From positions 1-59,834 of the forward strand of contig JAJEDY010000022.1 in the NCBI GenBank assembly GCA_022821275.1: DNA of 59,834 bases, read 5' to 3'. Every line of letters starts with the position of its first letter. The first letter of the stretch is position 1. The position numbers and the translations under genes are program-made. Of this stretch, positions 16,278-25,560 are shown piece by piece. This DNA comes from Candidatus Latescibacterota bacterium (lineage in GTDB: Bacteria; Latescibacterota; UBA2968). The notes below the pieces were generated by a model. It saw nothing but the letters and a program-made list of their open reading frames with translations. It was not told where the DNA came from and searched no databases.

Positions 16278-17216
16278 CTACAACTTCCTCAACTCTGCAA
16301 GTGATGGAAAGGCATGCCGTTCCCACACCCGAACGACCACCCCATCTACGATATATGCCAGTCGCGGATACCCATGTGCATGGGTCAAACGCTTGAAATC
16401 AGCTAAAGAAATATTTGCTATGGTAAAACGCGGTCGAAATTGCATTTTGAACTGCGTGGTCACCGGATGGTCTTTGGGATACTGGCTCAAAGCAATCAAT
16501 CTCGGCACCTCTGGATCGGCAGCCCAGACATTGAGCTTGGGCACGGCAGTCTGGCAATAGCTACAATTTGGACTGAACAACTCGATCAGATAGGCACCCT
16601 GAGTCAAATCGATATCCGTATCTAACAGGGATAAACCCTTCAGATAATCACCCACCTGCAGGTCTGAGTCAGCTATCCGATCGCGCTCGGGCATATATCG
16701 AAAACCCAGTACAGTCAGAGAAACCAATCCACCGATCAGAACCACCCACCTGCCCCATGCCCACAGCGCAACAGACCGCCGCCTCAACCCCCACCAGGAA
16801 AAGACCAGCAACCCCAGCATGAGGACATTTTCCACCATCGCCTCAACTGGCGATCGCTCGATTAGAGTGCCAAAACATCCGCAACTCTCTCCCATCCCCC
16901 GCTGTAAAGCATGAGCGGTAATCGCGATAAAAAAAACCATCATCACCGATCCTACAGGTAAAACGAGACGCGGCTTCCAATCGACCAGAAGTGCGAAACC
17001 CACCAGGCATTCCAGCGGACCGAGCAACAGAGCGAACCTGGCGACCGTTTCCACTGTCTCGTGCCCAACAAAAATCTGGGCAGGCATCACAGCCTCCCAA
17101 AAAAAGAGCACGGGATCCCATATCTTAGTCAGACCAGCCACCAGAAAAACCACACCCATAATCCGCTGGCTTACCCACAGACTCTTTTCTAATGCACTCA
17201 TAGATATTTTCCTCAT
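16278..17216 (-). CDS. MauE/DoxX-like membrane domain fused to thioredoxin-like domain
   Basis: A 312-residue membrane protein. Residues 15-170 hold about five TM helices of the MauE/DoxX type (VVFLVAGLTKIW and GESCGCFGTL with a Cys pair are typical). A C-terminal periplasmic thioredoxin-like domain carries LFSPNCSYCQTAVPKL, a CxxC redox site near residue 223. Such fusions pass electrons across the membrane or oxidise/reduce exported thiols. The ATG overlaps the TGA of mqnD (ATGA at 17213-17216), so translation is coupled. Link to menaquinone synthesis is by position only. Confidence 0.85.
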   Translation of the reverse strand: MRKISMSALEKSLWVSQRIMGVVFLVAGLTKIWDPVLFFWEAVMPAQIFVGHETVETVARFALLLGPLECLVGFALLVDWKPRLVLPVGSVMMVFFIAITAHALQRGMGESCGCFGTLIERSPVEAMVENVLMLGLLVFSWWGLRRRSVALWAWGRWVVLIGGLVSLTVLGFRYMPERDRIADSDLQVGDYLKGLSLLDTDIDLTQGAYLIELFSPNCSYCQTAVPKLNVWAADPEVPRLIALSQYPKDHPVTTQFKMQFRPRFTIANISLADFKRLTHAHGYPRLAYIVDGVVVRVWERHAFPSLAELRKL

Positions 17217-18043
17217 TCAACAAATAACGGCTGATCGGATCGCGGTACAATACCCGCTTCTTCTGCACGCGTAAAAAGATCGACCAGCGCTGCCTCGCCA
17301 TCTGCGCCATAATCCAATGTGTAGTCATTGACGTAGAGATCGATGTGTTGCTGCATCACGGCTTCGTCCATCTCCTGTGCGTGTTGGCGAATATAATTTT
17401 TAACTGCATCGGGATTAGAATGTGCATATTCCACACTGGCGCAAAGAGATATATCAATCTGTTGAATTTTTTCTTCGCCAAGATCGCGTCGGGCAAGAAT
17501 ACCGCCGAGCGGAATGGGATGTCCCGTAGATGCCTCCCACCATTCACCGAGATCTATGACTTTGTGCAAACCATAATCGGGATAGGTAAATCGCGATTCG
17601 TGGATGATCACGCCCGCATCGACATCGCCTTTTTGCGTGGCCTCCATAATCTCGTGAAACGGCATTGCGACGAGGTCGTCAAGCGCGGGATTAAAGAGAC
17701 GCAACAAGAGCGCGGCCGTGGTGAGTTTGCCGGGAATGGCGATGCGTTTTCCCAACAGATCGCGCGGATCAAGAGCATCGGACGCAATAACGAGCGGGCC
17801 ACATCCGCGCCCCAATGCTCCACCCGAATGCAACAGACAATAGCGGTCGCGCATAAGTGCAAACGCATGGAATGATATTTTGGTCATATCCAATTTACCC
17901 GCCATAGCCATGCGATTCAGTGTCTCGATATCTTCGAGAATCTCGCGACATCTGGGCGCACCGTCAATTTTCCCGTGAACCAGACCGTAAAAAATATACG
18001 TGTCATTTGGACACGGAGAATAACCGAGAGAAATGCGGGACAT
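17213..18043 (-). CDS. mqnD: 1,4-dihydroxy-6-naphthoate synthase
   Basis: MqnD converts cyclic dehypoxanthine futalosine to 1,4-dihydroxy-6-naphthoate in the futalosine route to menaquinone. The family start is evident: MSRISLGYSPCPNDTYIFYGLV at 18043, with GAGG six bases upstream. The longer frame to 18466 runs inside mqnB and is not homologous. Conserved segments include KISFHAFA, GRGCGPLV, IPGKLTTA, DAGVIIHESRFTY and IPLGGILARRDL. Length (276 residues) is normal. It lies 13 bases after mqnB and overlaps the next gene by four bases. Confidence 0.95.
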   Translation of the reverse strand: MSRISLGYSPCPNDTYIFYGLVHGKIDGAPRCREILEDIETLNRMAMAGKLDMTKISFHAFALMRDRYCLLHSGGALGRGCGPLVIASDALDPRDLLGKRIAIPGKLTTAALLLRLFNPALDDLVAMPFHEIMEATQKGDVDAGVIIHESRFTYPDYGLHKVIDLGEWWEASTGHPIPLGGILARRDLGEEKIQQIDISLCASVEYAHSNPDAVKNYIRQHAQEMDEAVMQQHIDLYVNDYTLDYGADGEAALVDLFTRAEEAGIVPRSDQPLFVE

Positions 18044-18056
18044 GGTGAACCTCGTG

Positions 18057-18776
18057 TCATAGGGCCTCAATGAATTTTCGCGCTGCAATTTGCACACGCT
18101 GAACAGCGCGTGGAATATCCCAGGCGTCTTTGTTGCGGTCTTCCACGCGATTGCTGATAGCGCGCAATTCGAGAAATGGAACCGTATAAAGCGTGCAGAC
18201 ATGCGCCGCAGCCACGCCCTCCATGTTTTCGCATATCGCATTGAAACGCGCTGCCAGTTCATTGCCAATATCCACGCGCCCCGTACATTGTTGCACCGTG
18301 ACAAAAGGACCTTGCACAACGCATTCCCCCGATTGTTCGAGTATGTGTTGTGAATTATCAACAAGTTTGGAATCGAGAGGATATGTATTGTAATAATCGC
18401 GGTCTGCTGACAGAACGGGAATACCGATCTCATCGGCAGGAAACCAGCCATCAGGTGCGACAACACCTAAATCGCCATAATTTTCTTCACTCGCAAGCGC
18501 GAGATCGCCCTTATCCAGGCCACTGCCGAGATAAGCACCGCCAATGCCGATTTGCAGGACGCGTTCGGGATCGATTACTTGTAGCGCAACAGTCAGAGCC
18601 TGCGCCGTATTGACCGCGCCAATACCCGTTTCAATCAGGACAACGGACCTGGTACCAATCATACCGCGAACCCAGACGCGATGTCCCCTGCGTTGTGTTG
18701 TCGCCTGTTGGAGGCCATCTCGCAAACGCTGTTGCTCATAAGCCGTAGCTGACAGAATGATCAGAGGGCCGGGCAT
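18057..18776 (-). CDS. mqnB: Futalosine hydrolase
   Basis: A 239-residue nucleoside-phosphorylase-fold hydrolase that releases the base from futalosine in menaquinone synthesis. Visible family features are IGIGGAYLGSGLDKGDLALASEENYGDLG in the middle and the C-terminal ICENMEGVAAAHVC (purine-binding Glu-Asn-Met-Glu) with ELRAISNRVEDRNKDAW. It directly precedes mqnD, the usual pairing. MqnA, MqnC and MqnE are not in the window. The ATG at 18776 is well placed after the phosphoesterase gene. Confidence 0.94.
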   Translation of the reverse strand: MPGPLIILSATAYEQQRLRDGLQQATTQRRGHRVWVRGMIGTRSVVLIETGIGAVNTAQALTVALQVIDPERVLQIGIGGAYLGSGLDKGDLALASEENYGDLGVVAPDGWFPADEIGIPVLSADRDYYNTYPLDSKLVDNSQHILEQSGECVVQGPFVTVQQCTGRVDIGNELAARFNAICENMEGVAAAHVCTLYTVPFLELRAISNRVEDRNKDAWDIPRAVQRVQIAARKFIEAL

Positions 18777-18786
18777 GATCCATCAC

Positions 18787-19806
18787 CTAAAAAGAAAAGG
18801 GCATCTTCAGAGACACGGTTCGCCGTGCAGGTTCGTACCATCCCTGAGGAGCAAAGTGACCGGAATGCAAATAGCATTTCACATCTACCTGATCGCGCCC
18901 TTCCGCAAAGGTCAAAACGCGACTCATCGGCACGTTCTTTTGCCCGTGAAATTTTGAAATCGCAGCGACGTTAATAAATGTCGCACCCCACTTTTGTTCC
19001 ACATGCGAACGCCCGCCGGTCGTATCCTCGGGATTTGTATGCGTATGCCCGCCCAGCCAGATATCACAAACACCGGGATTATCTGCCATAACACCTTCAA
19101 ATTGTGCGCTATCTGGTTTGCCACCCACCCAGTAGAGATACGAAGCCCCAATAGGCGCGCCATCGTCAAAACGACCGTGATAGCCTTCATCTACCCCCAC
19201 CCAATCGAGCGAAGCAACCGTCGTCTCTTTTAACATATGGTGATGTGCGGAAATGACAATTCTATCCCGATTGGAAAGCACCATATCGCGCCACCATTCA
19301 AATGTCTCCTGCGTGACCGCGCCCGCGGGATAACCACCCCTTTTTCCCCGCCCCACAGGTGGCCCACCGTCATTCCGATCACCCATACACAAAAACAGAA
19401 TATTGCCCACCTGAAAAGAATACCGATCCCACTGCCCGGTTACAGGATACGGTCGTTGATCGGCATAAACCCCCGAATATTCGGAACTCATACCCATCGG
19501 ATCCACCCACTTTTGAAACCACCACTGCGTCTCTTCATCGGGACCACTCGCATCGTGATTGCCCACGATATTGTAAAAATGCGACCGCGGATGCTTGGTC
19601 GATACACTATATTGCCGAACCACCTCCTCGCCTTCTTCATCGTCGGGCGGTTCCTGCGCCCCGGATAAATCGCCAATATCGAGCATCACATCCCATTCAA
19701 AATCCCGCTCTGCCTGCAAAATGGCTGTTTCCAGACTCTTTCGCCCCCGCCGCAAATCCGTTCCCACATGCGCGTCCCCACCAGCCCAGAGTGTGAATGC
19801 GCTCAT
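18787..19806 (-). CDS. Calcineurin-like metallophosphoesterase
   Basis: A 339-residue protein with metallophosphoesterase motifs: GGDAHVG near the start, MLDIGDLSG, YNIVGNHDAS, VISAHHHML and WLGGHTHTNP. These provide the two-metal site. No signal peptide is apparent. The ATG at 19806 forms an ATGA overlap with the end of the PhyH gene (19803-19806), which supports this start over the GTG at 19821. Substrate unknown. Coupling to a PhyH and Gfo/Idh pair suggests a role in breakdown of a phosphorylated or sugar-like compound, but this is inference. Confidence 0.87.
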   Translation of the reverse strand: MSAFTLWAGGDAHVGTDLRRGRKSLETAILQAERDFEWDVMLDIGDLSGAQEPPDDEEGEEVVRQYSVSTKHPRSHFYNIVGNHDASGPDEETQWWFQKWVDPMGMSSEYSGVYADQRPYPVTGQWDRYSFQVGNILFLCMGDRNDGGPPVGRGKRGGYPAGAVTQETFEWWRDMVLSNRDRIVISAHHHMLKETTVASLDWVGVDEGYHGRFDDGAPIGASYLYWVGGKPDSAQFEGVMADNPGVCDIWLGGHTHTNPEDTTGGRSHVEQKWGATFINVAAISKFHGQKNVPMSRVLTFAEGRDQVDVKCYLHSGHFAPQGWYEPARRTVSLKMPFSF

Positions 19807-20678
19807 TGCGACCCTCGCCAACCGATATCAATGCTCGTGTACCCATTCGTATATCGCTTCAAATGGTCCGGTATATTCTTTAAAAACCACCGGCCCGATT
19901 CCGGTATCTCCCACGGAATATCGATCCTGTGGTTGCGATCTCTAAACCCAATCGCGCACGAAAGGCGCGTCTCCTCCAACCGATTGGGAAATGCCCCGTG
20001 GTACGTGCGGTGGGCAAACACAATCATATCTCCCCCATTTGTGAACAGAGGCACCAATCCCGGAATATCAAATCCCGCGTAGCGATGTTCTTCCTCGCCT
20101 TCGGGATAAAACGAACGTCGATCTGTCGTCATCTTAAATCCTCTGGGACCTTCCCATCCCTCCACATGAGAATCTTCAATCACACACAGACCACCGTGAA
20201 CCGGACGCGACCCCGTCAGGTAAAACCACTTGCCCGACGGCCAGAGTCCGCGATTCAACACATCGCCCGAGTTCAAAATTTTATCGGAATATCCACACCA
20301 ATCGGTATGCCACCCCACGGGCTGAGATCTCGACATGCGGATAATCGCAGCAGAGCGATGGACGGTCATATCATCCGTACCAATCAAATGCCGGTGAATA
20401 TCCATAAATGGTTCGTATTCCAAAAGCTCCCAAGCGCCCGGTCCAGATTCGATCCACGCATGTCGCGTACGACTCTGTCCGCCCTTTAACGTTCCGTCTG
20501 GATCTGTGCCGTCATATACAGCCTGTTTGAGATTCTCAACAATCGCATCCGGCAACACATCTTTAATAATCGCAAACCCATGTGCCTCCAGGCATTCGGA
20601 CATTGCATCGAGTTCATCTGTAGCAAACTCATAACAATAGCCCAAATCGGGCTTTTTAATATGTGAATAGTCTGCCAT
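19803..20678 (-). CDS. Phytanoyl-CoA dioxygenase (PhyH) family protein
   Basis: A 291-residue Fe(II)/2-oxoglutarate-dependent oxygenase. The metal facial triad is visible: His124 and Asp126 in VGWHTDWCG, and a distal His in FAHRTYHGAFPN near 225, followed by the likely 2-oxoglutarate-binding Arg in ETRLSCAIGFR. Family members hydroxylate a range of small molecules; the substrate cannot be told here. GGAGGG precedes the ATG. It lies upstream of, and overlaps, the phosphoesterase gene. Confidence 0.9.
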   Translation of the reverse strand: MADYSHIKKPDLGYCYEFATDELDAMSECLEAHGFAIIKDVLPDAIVENLKQAVYDGTDPDGTLKGGQSRTRHAWIESGPGAWELLEYEPFMDIHRHLIGTDDMTVHRSAAIIRMSRSQPVGWHTDWCGYSDKILNSGDVLNRGLWPSGKWFYLTGSRPVHGGLCVIEDSHVEGWEGPRGFKMTTDRRSFYPEGEEEHRYAGFDIPGLVPLFTNGGDMIVFAHRTYHGAFPNRLEETRLSCAIGFRDRNHRIDIPWEIPESGRWFLKNIPDHLKRYTNGYTSIDIGWRGSQ

Positions 20679-20690
20679 TTTCCCTCCATT

Positions 20691-20742
20691 GATAATCGCG
20701 GATGAAACGGATGACGCGGATGACGCGGATGATTCGGCGGTT
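20691..20742. repeat. GGATGACGC-type short tandem repeat
   Basis: Imperfect 9-bp units (GGATGACGC twice, with variants GGATGAAAC and GGATGATTC) lie 13 bases upstream of the PhyH start. A close relative, about 80 percent alike by eye, occurs at 40972-41020 in the same position relative to larB. This looks like a dispersed repeat family of intergenic DNA. Confidence 0.7.
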
Positions 20743-20787
20743 TAGCGCGTATTTTGATACAGAACCGCGTTGAGTGAATTAAACTGC

Positions 20788-20822
20788 ATTCATCTGCGTC
20801 CATCTGCGTCTATCTGCGGATC
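20788..20822. repeat. CATCTGCGTC-type short tandem repeat inside a gene end
   Basis: Three near-identical 10-bp units (CATCTGCGTC, CATCTGCGTC, TATCTGCGGA) run over the stop codon of the Gfo/Idh gene. They supply its last eight or so codons (DPQIDADGRR). The repeat has evidently replaced or extended the original 3' end of that gene. Confidence 0.7.
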
Positions 20823-21821
20823 AGAAGACAGAGCATTTCCATCTGTCACCTGGCATCCGGCCAACAACACTTCTTGCACGGTCAAATCGTGTGCCTGGGA
20901 ATAATCCGGTTCTTTCTCGCCATTCATACACGCCCTCAACTCCCTCAACAGCGTAGGAAAACTATCGGGAGGTTCAATCTCCAATTCTTGCCAGCCGCTC
21001 TGATACCCTTCGGCTTCCTCTTCTAAGCACAAACTCAGATTATTGGAGCCAATGGGCGCGTGAAGCGCTGTTCCCGCTGTCCCATGCACCTCAATCCGCC
21101 GTGCCATACCCACCTGCATGGCGGCCATATCAATCGTGCCGAGACCGCGTTCAAAATCGTGTACTACAATCGCATTGTCAACGACAGTTCGTTTGCCATA
21201 ATGTTTTCGGAGAATCGGATGTACATCTGTCGGGCGTCCCATCAGAGCTACCATAATATCTACGAGGTGACCCGCCATCTCAAAATAAATCCCTCCGTGA
21301 TAAATACCATTCTCTTCTTCCAACTCTGTGCGCCAACTGTGGGGCTTTGGTATATGCCCGCGGTAAGCGTAAATATCACCTAACACACCCAGCCTTGCTA
21401 ATCGGATAATCTCGTGAACGCCCGGATTATACCGCCACATATAGGCCAAATTGAGGACCAATTGTTTGTCCGATGCCAATTTTTGGATGCGCTTAAACTG
21501 GTCCAGATTGACACCCGCGGGCTTTTCCAGTAACACATGCTTGCCTGCGGTGAGTGCTCGTTCGGCATAATCCAGGTTCTGATAGACATGGCCTTCTACA
21601 ATAACAGCATCGACCTCACTGTTTAACACTGCGTCAACCGAATCAAAAATGGGAATATTCAGCCCCTCTTCCTCGCTCTTTTCCCGCCTGATCGCAATTA
21701 CTGAGGGATCGGGATCGTACATGCCAATGAACTCAACCTCATCGGGTGACCGCGCAGCTTCGCGCAAGTGCATACCCGTGTGACTGTGCCAACAACCTAA
21801 GAACGCAATTTTTAATGCCAT
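20790..21821 (-). CDS. Gfo/Idh/MocA family oxidoreductase
   Basis: A 343-residue NAD(P)-dependent sugar-type dehydrogenase. The N-terminal Rossmann part begins MALKIAFLGCWHSHTGMHL, and the family EKP motif is in VLLEKPAGVN near residue 100. The C-terminal domain has GGIYFEMAGHLVDIM with the usual catalytic-region His. The substrate is unknown, probably a sugar, inositol or derivative. The last residues come from a short tandem repeat. It lies between the heparinase-like gene and PhyH on the same strand, so a joint catabolic role is likely. Confidence 0.9.
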   Translation of the reverse strand: MALKIAFLGCWHSHTGMHLREAARSPDEVEFIGMYDPDPSVIAIRREKSEEEGLNIPIFDSVDAVLNSEVDAVIVEGHVYQNLDYAERALTAGKHVLLEKPAGVNLDQFKRIQKLASDKQLVLNLAYMWRYNPGVHEIIRLARLGVLGDIYAYRGHIPKPHSWRTELEEENGIYHGGIYFEMAGHLVDIMVALMGRPTDVHPILRKHYGKRTVVDNAIVVHDFERGLGTIDMAAMQVGMARRIEVHGTAGTALHAPIGSNNLSLCLEEEAEGYQSGWQELEIEPPDSFPTLLRELRACMNGEKEPDYSQAHDLTVQEVLLAGCQVTDGNALSSDPQIDADGRR

Positions 21822-21835
21822 TGAAAACTCCTTTA

Positions 21836-24529
21836 TTATTTCATCTCAAAATCCCCCGAACCAACCGCGTGTCGTTCTACACTCCCCTCTCGAATGGTCA
21901 CAAACGCCGATGTCCGAATCTGCAACTGCACTGTGCCCTCAATCTCCCGAAGCGGAAAAAAGCAATGCGCCGCCCCCGTATTTGTAATGCGAAAACCGGG
22001 ATCGTCTTCGAGAATAACATGCTCACCCTCCATGCGTTGAACGTGCAACCCGCGCGTTGTACCATCGCCAAATGTCACCACGGCAATAGCGCCCCCTATG
22101 TCACCCATTTCAGGCATACCATTCACGACCAATGCATGATACGGCGCACCATCCTGTATTCGCAATACATCTGTAACCGGCTCCGTATAGATACCGTCAC
22201 CTGTTAAGTGATTGTTTTGCCATTGCACCTTCTCCCCACCCCATAAACCCATAACTCGCGCCTCACCATCCTGTTCGCGTACAAAACCAACTTCGCCTTG
22301 AAAAGTGAGATCGCCCCTGTGAAAAACTTCTGTTCCAAGTTGTAGAACAATATGGTCTGTAACCCCTCGGTGGCGCACTTTCATATACACGCCGTGCTCG
22401 CCAACATCCTCTGCCTCGACAGAATCAATAAACGCTTTATCTCGAAACGGTTCGTGAACAGCCATGAATCGACTCGGTGCTCTACCTTTTTGCCGAACCA
22501 TCAACATGGGCATCCGAAAGCGATCAATCAGTGTTTCATCTTCGTCTGCGCGCCGCACAGAAGGCGCGTCGCCCACAAAAAGTTCGCTATCCTTCAACCC
22601 CATAAGATGAATACGCACGGCAACAGCATCATCTCCTTGAAAAGTGACACGCGCATCCTGTACACGCTCGCTATGCAGTACATTTTGAAAAAATGCGAGC
22701 GTGACATTCCGCCCCTCTGCATCCCCCCGGTCGCGTTCGTGTTCAGGAAACCGCACCTTCACACCTGGTAGCAAATTTTCACCATAGTGCTGCAAAGGCA
22801 CACTGACCTCTGCCCGCATATCGCCATCCGCGCTTCCGTGCATCACCCAATCTCGCTGATCGCCGCCCCGAACGCGAAATACATCAACCGCATAGTGATC
22901 CTCTCCCCCCGCATTTACAAGCATGACGAATCGCCTATATTCTTCGGCAAGCCCGGGATACACATCCTCCCCACTCGCTTCTACCCATTGCACCGGATCA
23001 TAAGCGGCTTCAAAAGCCAGTAGAGAACCGTCTGTTATGTCCCTCCTATCGGTGTGCTGCTCTTTTTCATTGATCAATACGGTATTGTGACACAAGGTGC
23101 TCGCTGCCCAGCTTCGGTATCGGGTATGGGTATAACCCACATCGGAGAGCAATTCTTGCCCCTTTGCAAAAAGCATCAGATTCAAATTATCCGCATGGGC
23201 ATGCCCATAAGCTCCCGAAAAATGCAGATGCACCTGTATTTGATGTTCGCCCACCCCCCTTCCCAACCACGCATGCCCAACACCCGGCAGCAATGTCGGA
23301 TACGACTGTTCAAGCGGTTTGACATTGGGATCGACCCGTCGGCTATCCAACCGCGCCCAGGCATCGTGCATGGGAACCCAACGCCCATCTGGATATCTGC
23401 AAATATCCAGAAGCCGATTTGCCTTTTTCACAATATCAATATCTCGCTCCAAATCGAGATTGTCGTATCGCACGCCATCGTCCGACACATAGCCCAACGG
23501 ATCGGAATACCCTTTCAGCGCGTCAAATACGCCCCGCATACCGGCCATCGTCATCCGGTGGTACCCCAAACTGCCTTCATGCCAGAAGCCATCCGCATAA
23601 AATTGACGCTCAAATAGCCCCATACTGCGTCGAACCGCTTCATGCACAAGTTCTGGATCGCCCAAAACGCGGCCAATCACCGCATATCCGACGTAAATTC
23701 GAGGGCTTGCATTGCCATAAGTAATCTCTTGAAAACCTTCCTGGCGAATAGCCCCGCGAAAAAAATCGTCCTCAATCCGCTGTTTGACATCGGCCCCAAC
23801 CGCATCGGACAATCGCTCCAATTCACCACTTGCATAAATCGCATCATAGGCCATAACCAGATTGGTCGGCATTTCATCTGCGCGCCACCGACCCCACTTC
23901 CCCCCAAAATTTGGATAGGGTGGTTCAAATACAAATCCCTTTTGTTCGTGTGCCCGATCATAACTCACCAGAAAACCCGGATAATACCGGGCAAATGCGT
24001 CCAGAATCAGTGCCGCACGCCGCGCATACATCGCATCTCCTGTTGCCTGGTACAATTCTCCCAAATCTTCTGCAATCGCCGCAAAATACACACGCGCTTC
24101 CCGCCACGCCTTTGCTCGAAAATAATACCTAAAGCCCGTCTCATCTTCCCAAAACGGATATGTCACCGTCTCCCCCACCGGGTTGACGACCGTCAGCACC
24201 TGATCATCGGGATACGCCTCATTGGGAAACACCATCTCGCAATAGCGGCACTGCACGCGATGCGGATCTTTAATTGACCAGCGCAACTGCCCTTCCTGAG
24301 CACCCGCATCGCAATCGGGGCACCCCACAAACCGAAACCCCGTCTTATTGGGGATCAACGCCACCATCTCCGCTTCGGAAAACGCCATCACTGGCCGCAC
24401 ACGCCGTTTCAGACGCGCGACTTCCTTCTCAGTTAGATTCACCTGATAAACCGCGCGTTCACTGGCTTGCATAGCCAATACTCCTGTGAAAATTTGTATT
24501 GTAAGAAAAAGAAAAATACTTATTAACAT
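21836..24529 (-). CDS. Heparinase II/III family protein, exported
   Basis: A large (about 897 residues from this start) polysaccharide-lyase-like protein. MLISIFLFLTIQIFTGVLAMQASE at the ATG at 24529 forms a signal peptide; the ATG at 24577 is the alternative. The longest frame, to 24661, overlaps the PIN gene and is less likely. Two CxxC pairs (CPDCDAG and CRYCEMVFP) suggest a small metal-binding insert near the N-terminus. An alpha-toroid follows (RRAALILDAFARYYPGF, GSLGYHRMTMAGM). The heparinase II/III signature HFSGAYGHAHADNLNLMLF and SWAASTLCHNTVLIN is in the middle, and a beta-sandwich domain ends the protein. It probably cleaves acidic polysaccharides in the periplasm. The Gfo/Idh and PhyH neighbours fit sugar breakdown. 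Confidence 0.87.
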   Translation of the reverse strand: MLISIFLFLTIQIFTGVLAMQASERAVYQVNLTEKEVARLKRRVRPVMAFSEAEMVALIPNKTGFRFVGCPDCDAGAQEGQLRWSIKDPHRVQCRYCEMVFPNEAYPDDQVLTVVNPVGETVTYPFWEDETGFRYYFRAKAWREARVYFAAIAEDLGELYQATGDAMYARRAALILDAFARYYPGFLVSYDRAHEQKGFVFEPPYPNFGGKWGRWRADEMPTNLVMAYDAIYASGELERLSDAVGADVKQRIEDDFFRGAIRQEGFQEITYGNASPRIYVGYAVIGRVLGDPELVHEAVRRSMGLFERQFYADGFWHEGSLGYHRMTMAGMRGVFDALKGYSDPLGYVSDDGVRYDNLDLERDIDIVKKANRLLDICRYPDGRWVPMHDAWARLDSRRVDPNVKPLEQSYPTLLPGVGHAWLGRGVGEHQIQVHLHFSGAYGHAHADNLNLMLFAKGQELLSDVGYTHTRYRSWAASTLCHNTVLINEKEQHTDRRDITDGSLLAFEAAYDPVQWVEASGEDVYPGLAEEYRRFVMLVNAGGEDHYAVDVFRVRGGDQRDWVMHGSADGDMRAEVSVPLQHYGENLLPGVKVRFPEHERDRGDAEGRNVTLAFFQNVLHSERVQDARVTFQGDDAVAVRIHLMGLKDSELFVGDAPSVRRADEDETLIDRFRMPMLMVRQKGRAPSRFMAVHEPFRDKAFIDSVEAEDVGEHGVYMKVRHRGVTDHIVLQLGTEVFHRGDLTFQGEVGFVREQDGEARVMGLWGGEKVQWQNNHLTGDGIYTEPVTDVLRIQDGAPYHALVVNGMPEMGDIGGAIAVVTFGDGTTRGLHVQRMEGEHVILEDDPGFRITNTGAAHCFFPLREIEGTVQLQIRTSAFVTIREGSVERHAVGSGDFEMK

Positions 24530-24590
24530 TGACAGCCATCCACCGGTATTCTGCCATTGCACTAGATATCGAAGCATTGAACGTGCCCAG

Positions 24591-25100
24591 TTATAGAAGC
24601 TCGCTAATATTCTGAACAGGTGAAAAGTACCCTGCATCAACCATATCTTGAAGAACTGCATCAGCCGCTTGAGGCGTTAACATCTCATCACGGCAACACA
24701 CTTTGAGAATACCAATTGTTCCCGTAAATTGCACATTCCGTTCTACACAACAGTCTCTGGCAGCCTTATCATCTGTAGCGACAATTCCACCACGGCTTTG
24801 TACACAGGCAATACAGGAAGCTTCGCCGGGTGACAAGATTCGCAATAAATCACGAAAAATTTCTCTTTCCCGACCTTCCAAAATGTCCGCTTGAGCAAAC
24901 ACACCTGTCCTGACAGCATCTTCTATTTCTCGCAATGCATGATATCCTTCCGTAATACCATCGGTAATTTCATCTAAAACAGGAGATGTAATCTGAATTC
25001 TGGAGCCATAACGCACGATCAGCAAATCCAGATGGTTTGTCAGTGCAAAATTGCATAATGTCACTGTGTCAAAGTAATAATGAGACATATCTTCAGGCAT
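24591..25100 (-). CDS. PIN-domain-like toxin (DUF3368-type)
   Basis: A 169-residue protein read from the ATG at 25100, eight bases inside the antitoxin gene and after GAGGAT. PIN-like acidic residues are visible: Asp in YYFDTVTLCNFAL, Glu in SPVLDEITDG, Glu in SPGEASCIAC, and a paired Asp in IVATDDKAARDCC. That order matches DUF3368/PIN RNases. The overlap with an RHH/UPF0175-type gene makes this a toxin-antitoxin pair. RNA target unknown. Confidence 0.82.
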   Translation of the reverse strand: MPEDMSHYYFDTVTLCNFALTNHLDLLIVRYGSRIQITSPVLDEITDGITEGYHALREIEDAVRTGVFAQADILEGREREIFRDLLRILSPGEASCIACVQSRGGIVATDDKAARDCCVERNVQFTGTIGILKVCCRDEMLTPQAADAVLQDMVDAGYFSPVQNISELL

Positions 25101-25407
25101 TGGCTGTATCCTCATCGGCATACGCACTGTTCTGATCAATCCCATGTTCCTTGAGCCACTGTCTCAATTGTAAAATGTGCATTCCCATCACACGCGCCAG
25201 TTTACCAAGACTAATGAATCCACCTTGATAAGCTGCAAGTGCTTGGCTTTGATGCAGGGGCAGATCAGCAAATGAAATTTGGTAACATGCCGAAAGGGCC
25301 TCACGCACGAGTTGGTCTTTGCTTTTACGCCGAGATTTTGCCAATATCTTGAGTCTCTCATCCATCTCGCTGTCGAGTTTTACATGCAACGTCGTTCCTT
25401 GTGCCAT
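25093..25407 (-). CDS. Antitoxin, ribbon-helix-helix plus UPF0175-like tail
   Basis: A 104-residue antitoxin. Residues 1-45 resemble a ribbon-helix-helix DNA-binding segment (TTLHVKLDSEMDERLKILAKSRRKSKDQLVREAL). Residues 65-92 resemble the UPF0175 helix-turn-helix (YQGGFISLGKLARVMGMHILQLRQWLKEHGI). GGGAGG lies before the ATG. It overlaps the PIN toxin gene by eight bases. The same two-part antitoxin design occurs at 46348-46671 with another DUF3368 toxin. Confidence 0.85.
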   Translation of the reverse strand: MAQGTTLHVKLDSEMDERLKILAKSRRKSKDQLVREALSACYQISFADLPLHQSQALAAYQGGFISLGKLARVMGMHILQLRQWLKEHGIDQNSAYADEDTANA

Positions 25408-25560
25408 ATTACCTCCCTAAAATAGGTGTATTGACATGATATATACAGTAATCACCGAAGCTTTGGCAGAGGTAAATCAGGAACCAAAACCGCAATAATT
25501 ATTATTTACAAGTTGTCCTATTGTTTCAGCAAGCCTTGCAGAATCTTCTGTGAGGCTTTT
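25408..25560. other. Intergenic region with hairpin and T run
   Basis: Upstream region of the antitoxin gene. A long imperfect stem (AAGCCTTGCAGAA at 25531-25543, complement ending at 25558) is followed on the plus strand by T25557-25562. The T run is on the plus strand, although no plus-strand gene ends here. It may act as a bidirectional or antisense terminator between the MFS gene and the toxin-antitoxin pair. Confidence 0.5.

Noticed and set aside
18044-18466. Extended N-terminus of MqnD
   Set aside because: It would lie inside mqnB; the family start and ribosome-binding site are at 18043.
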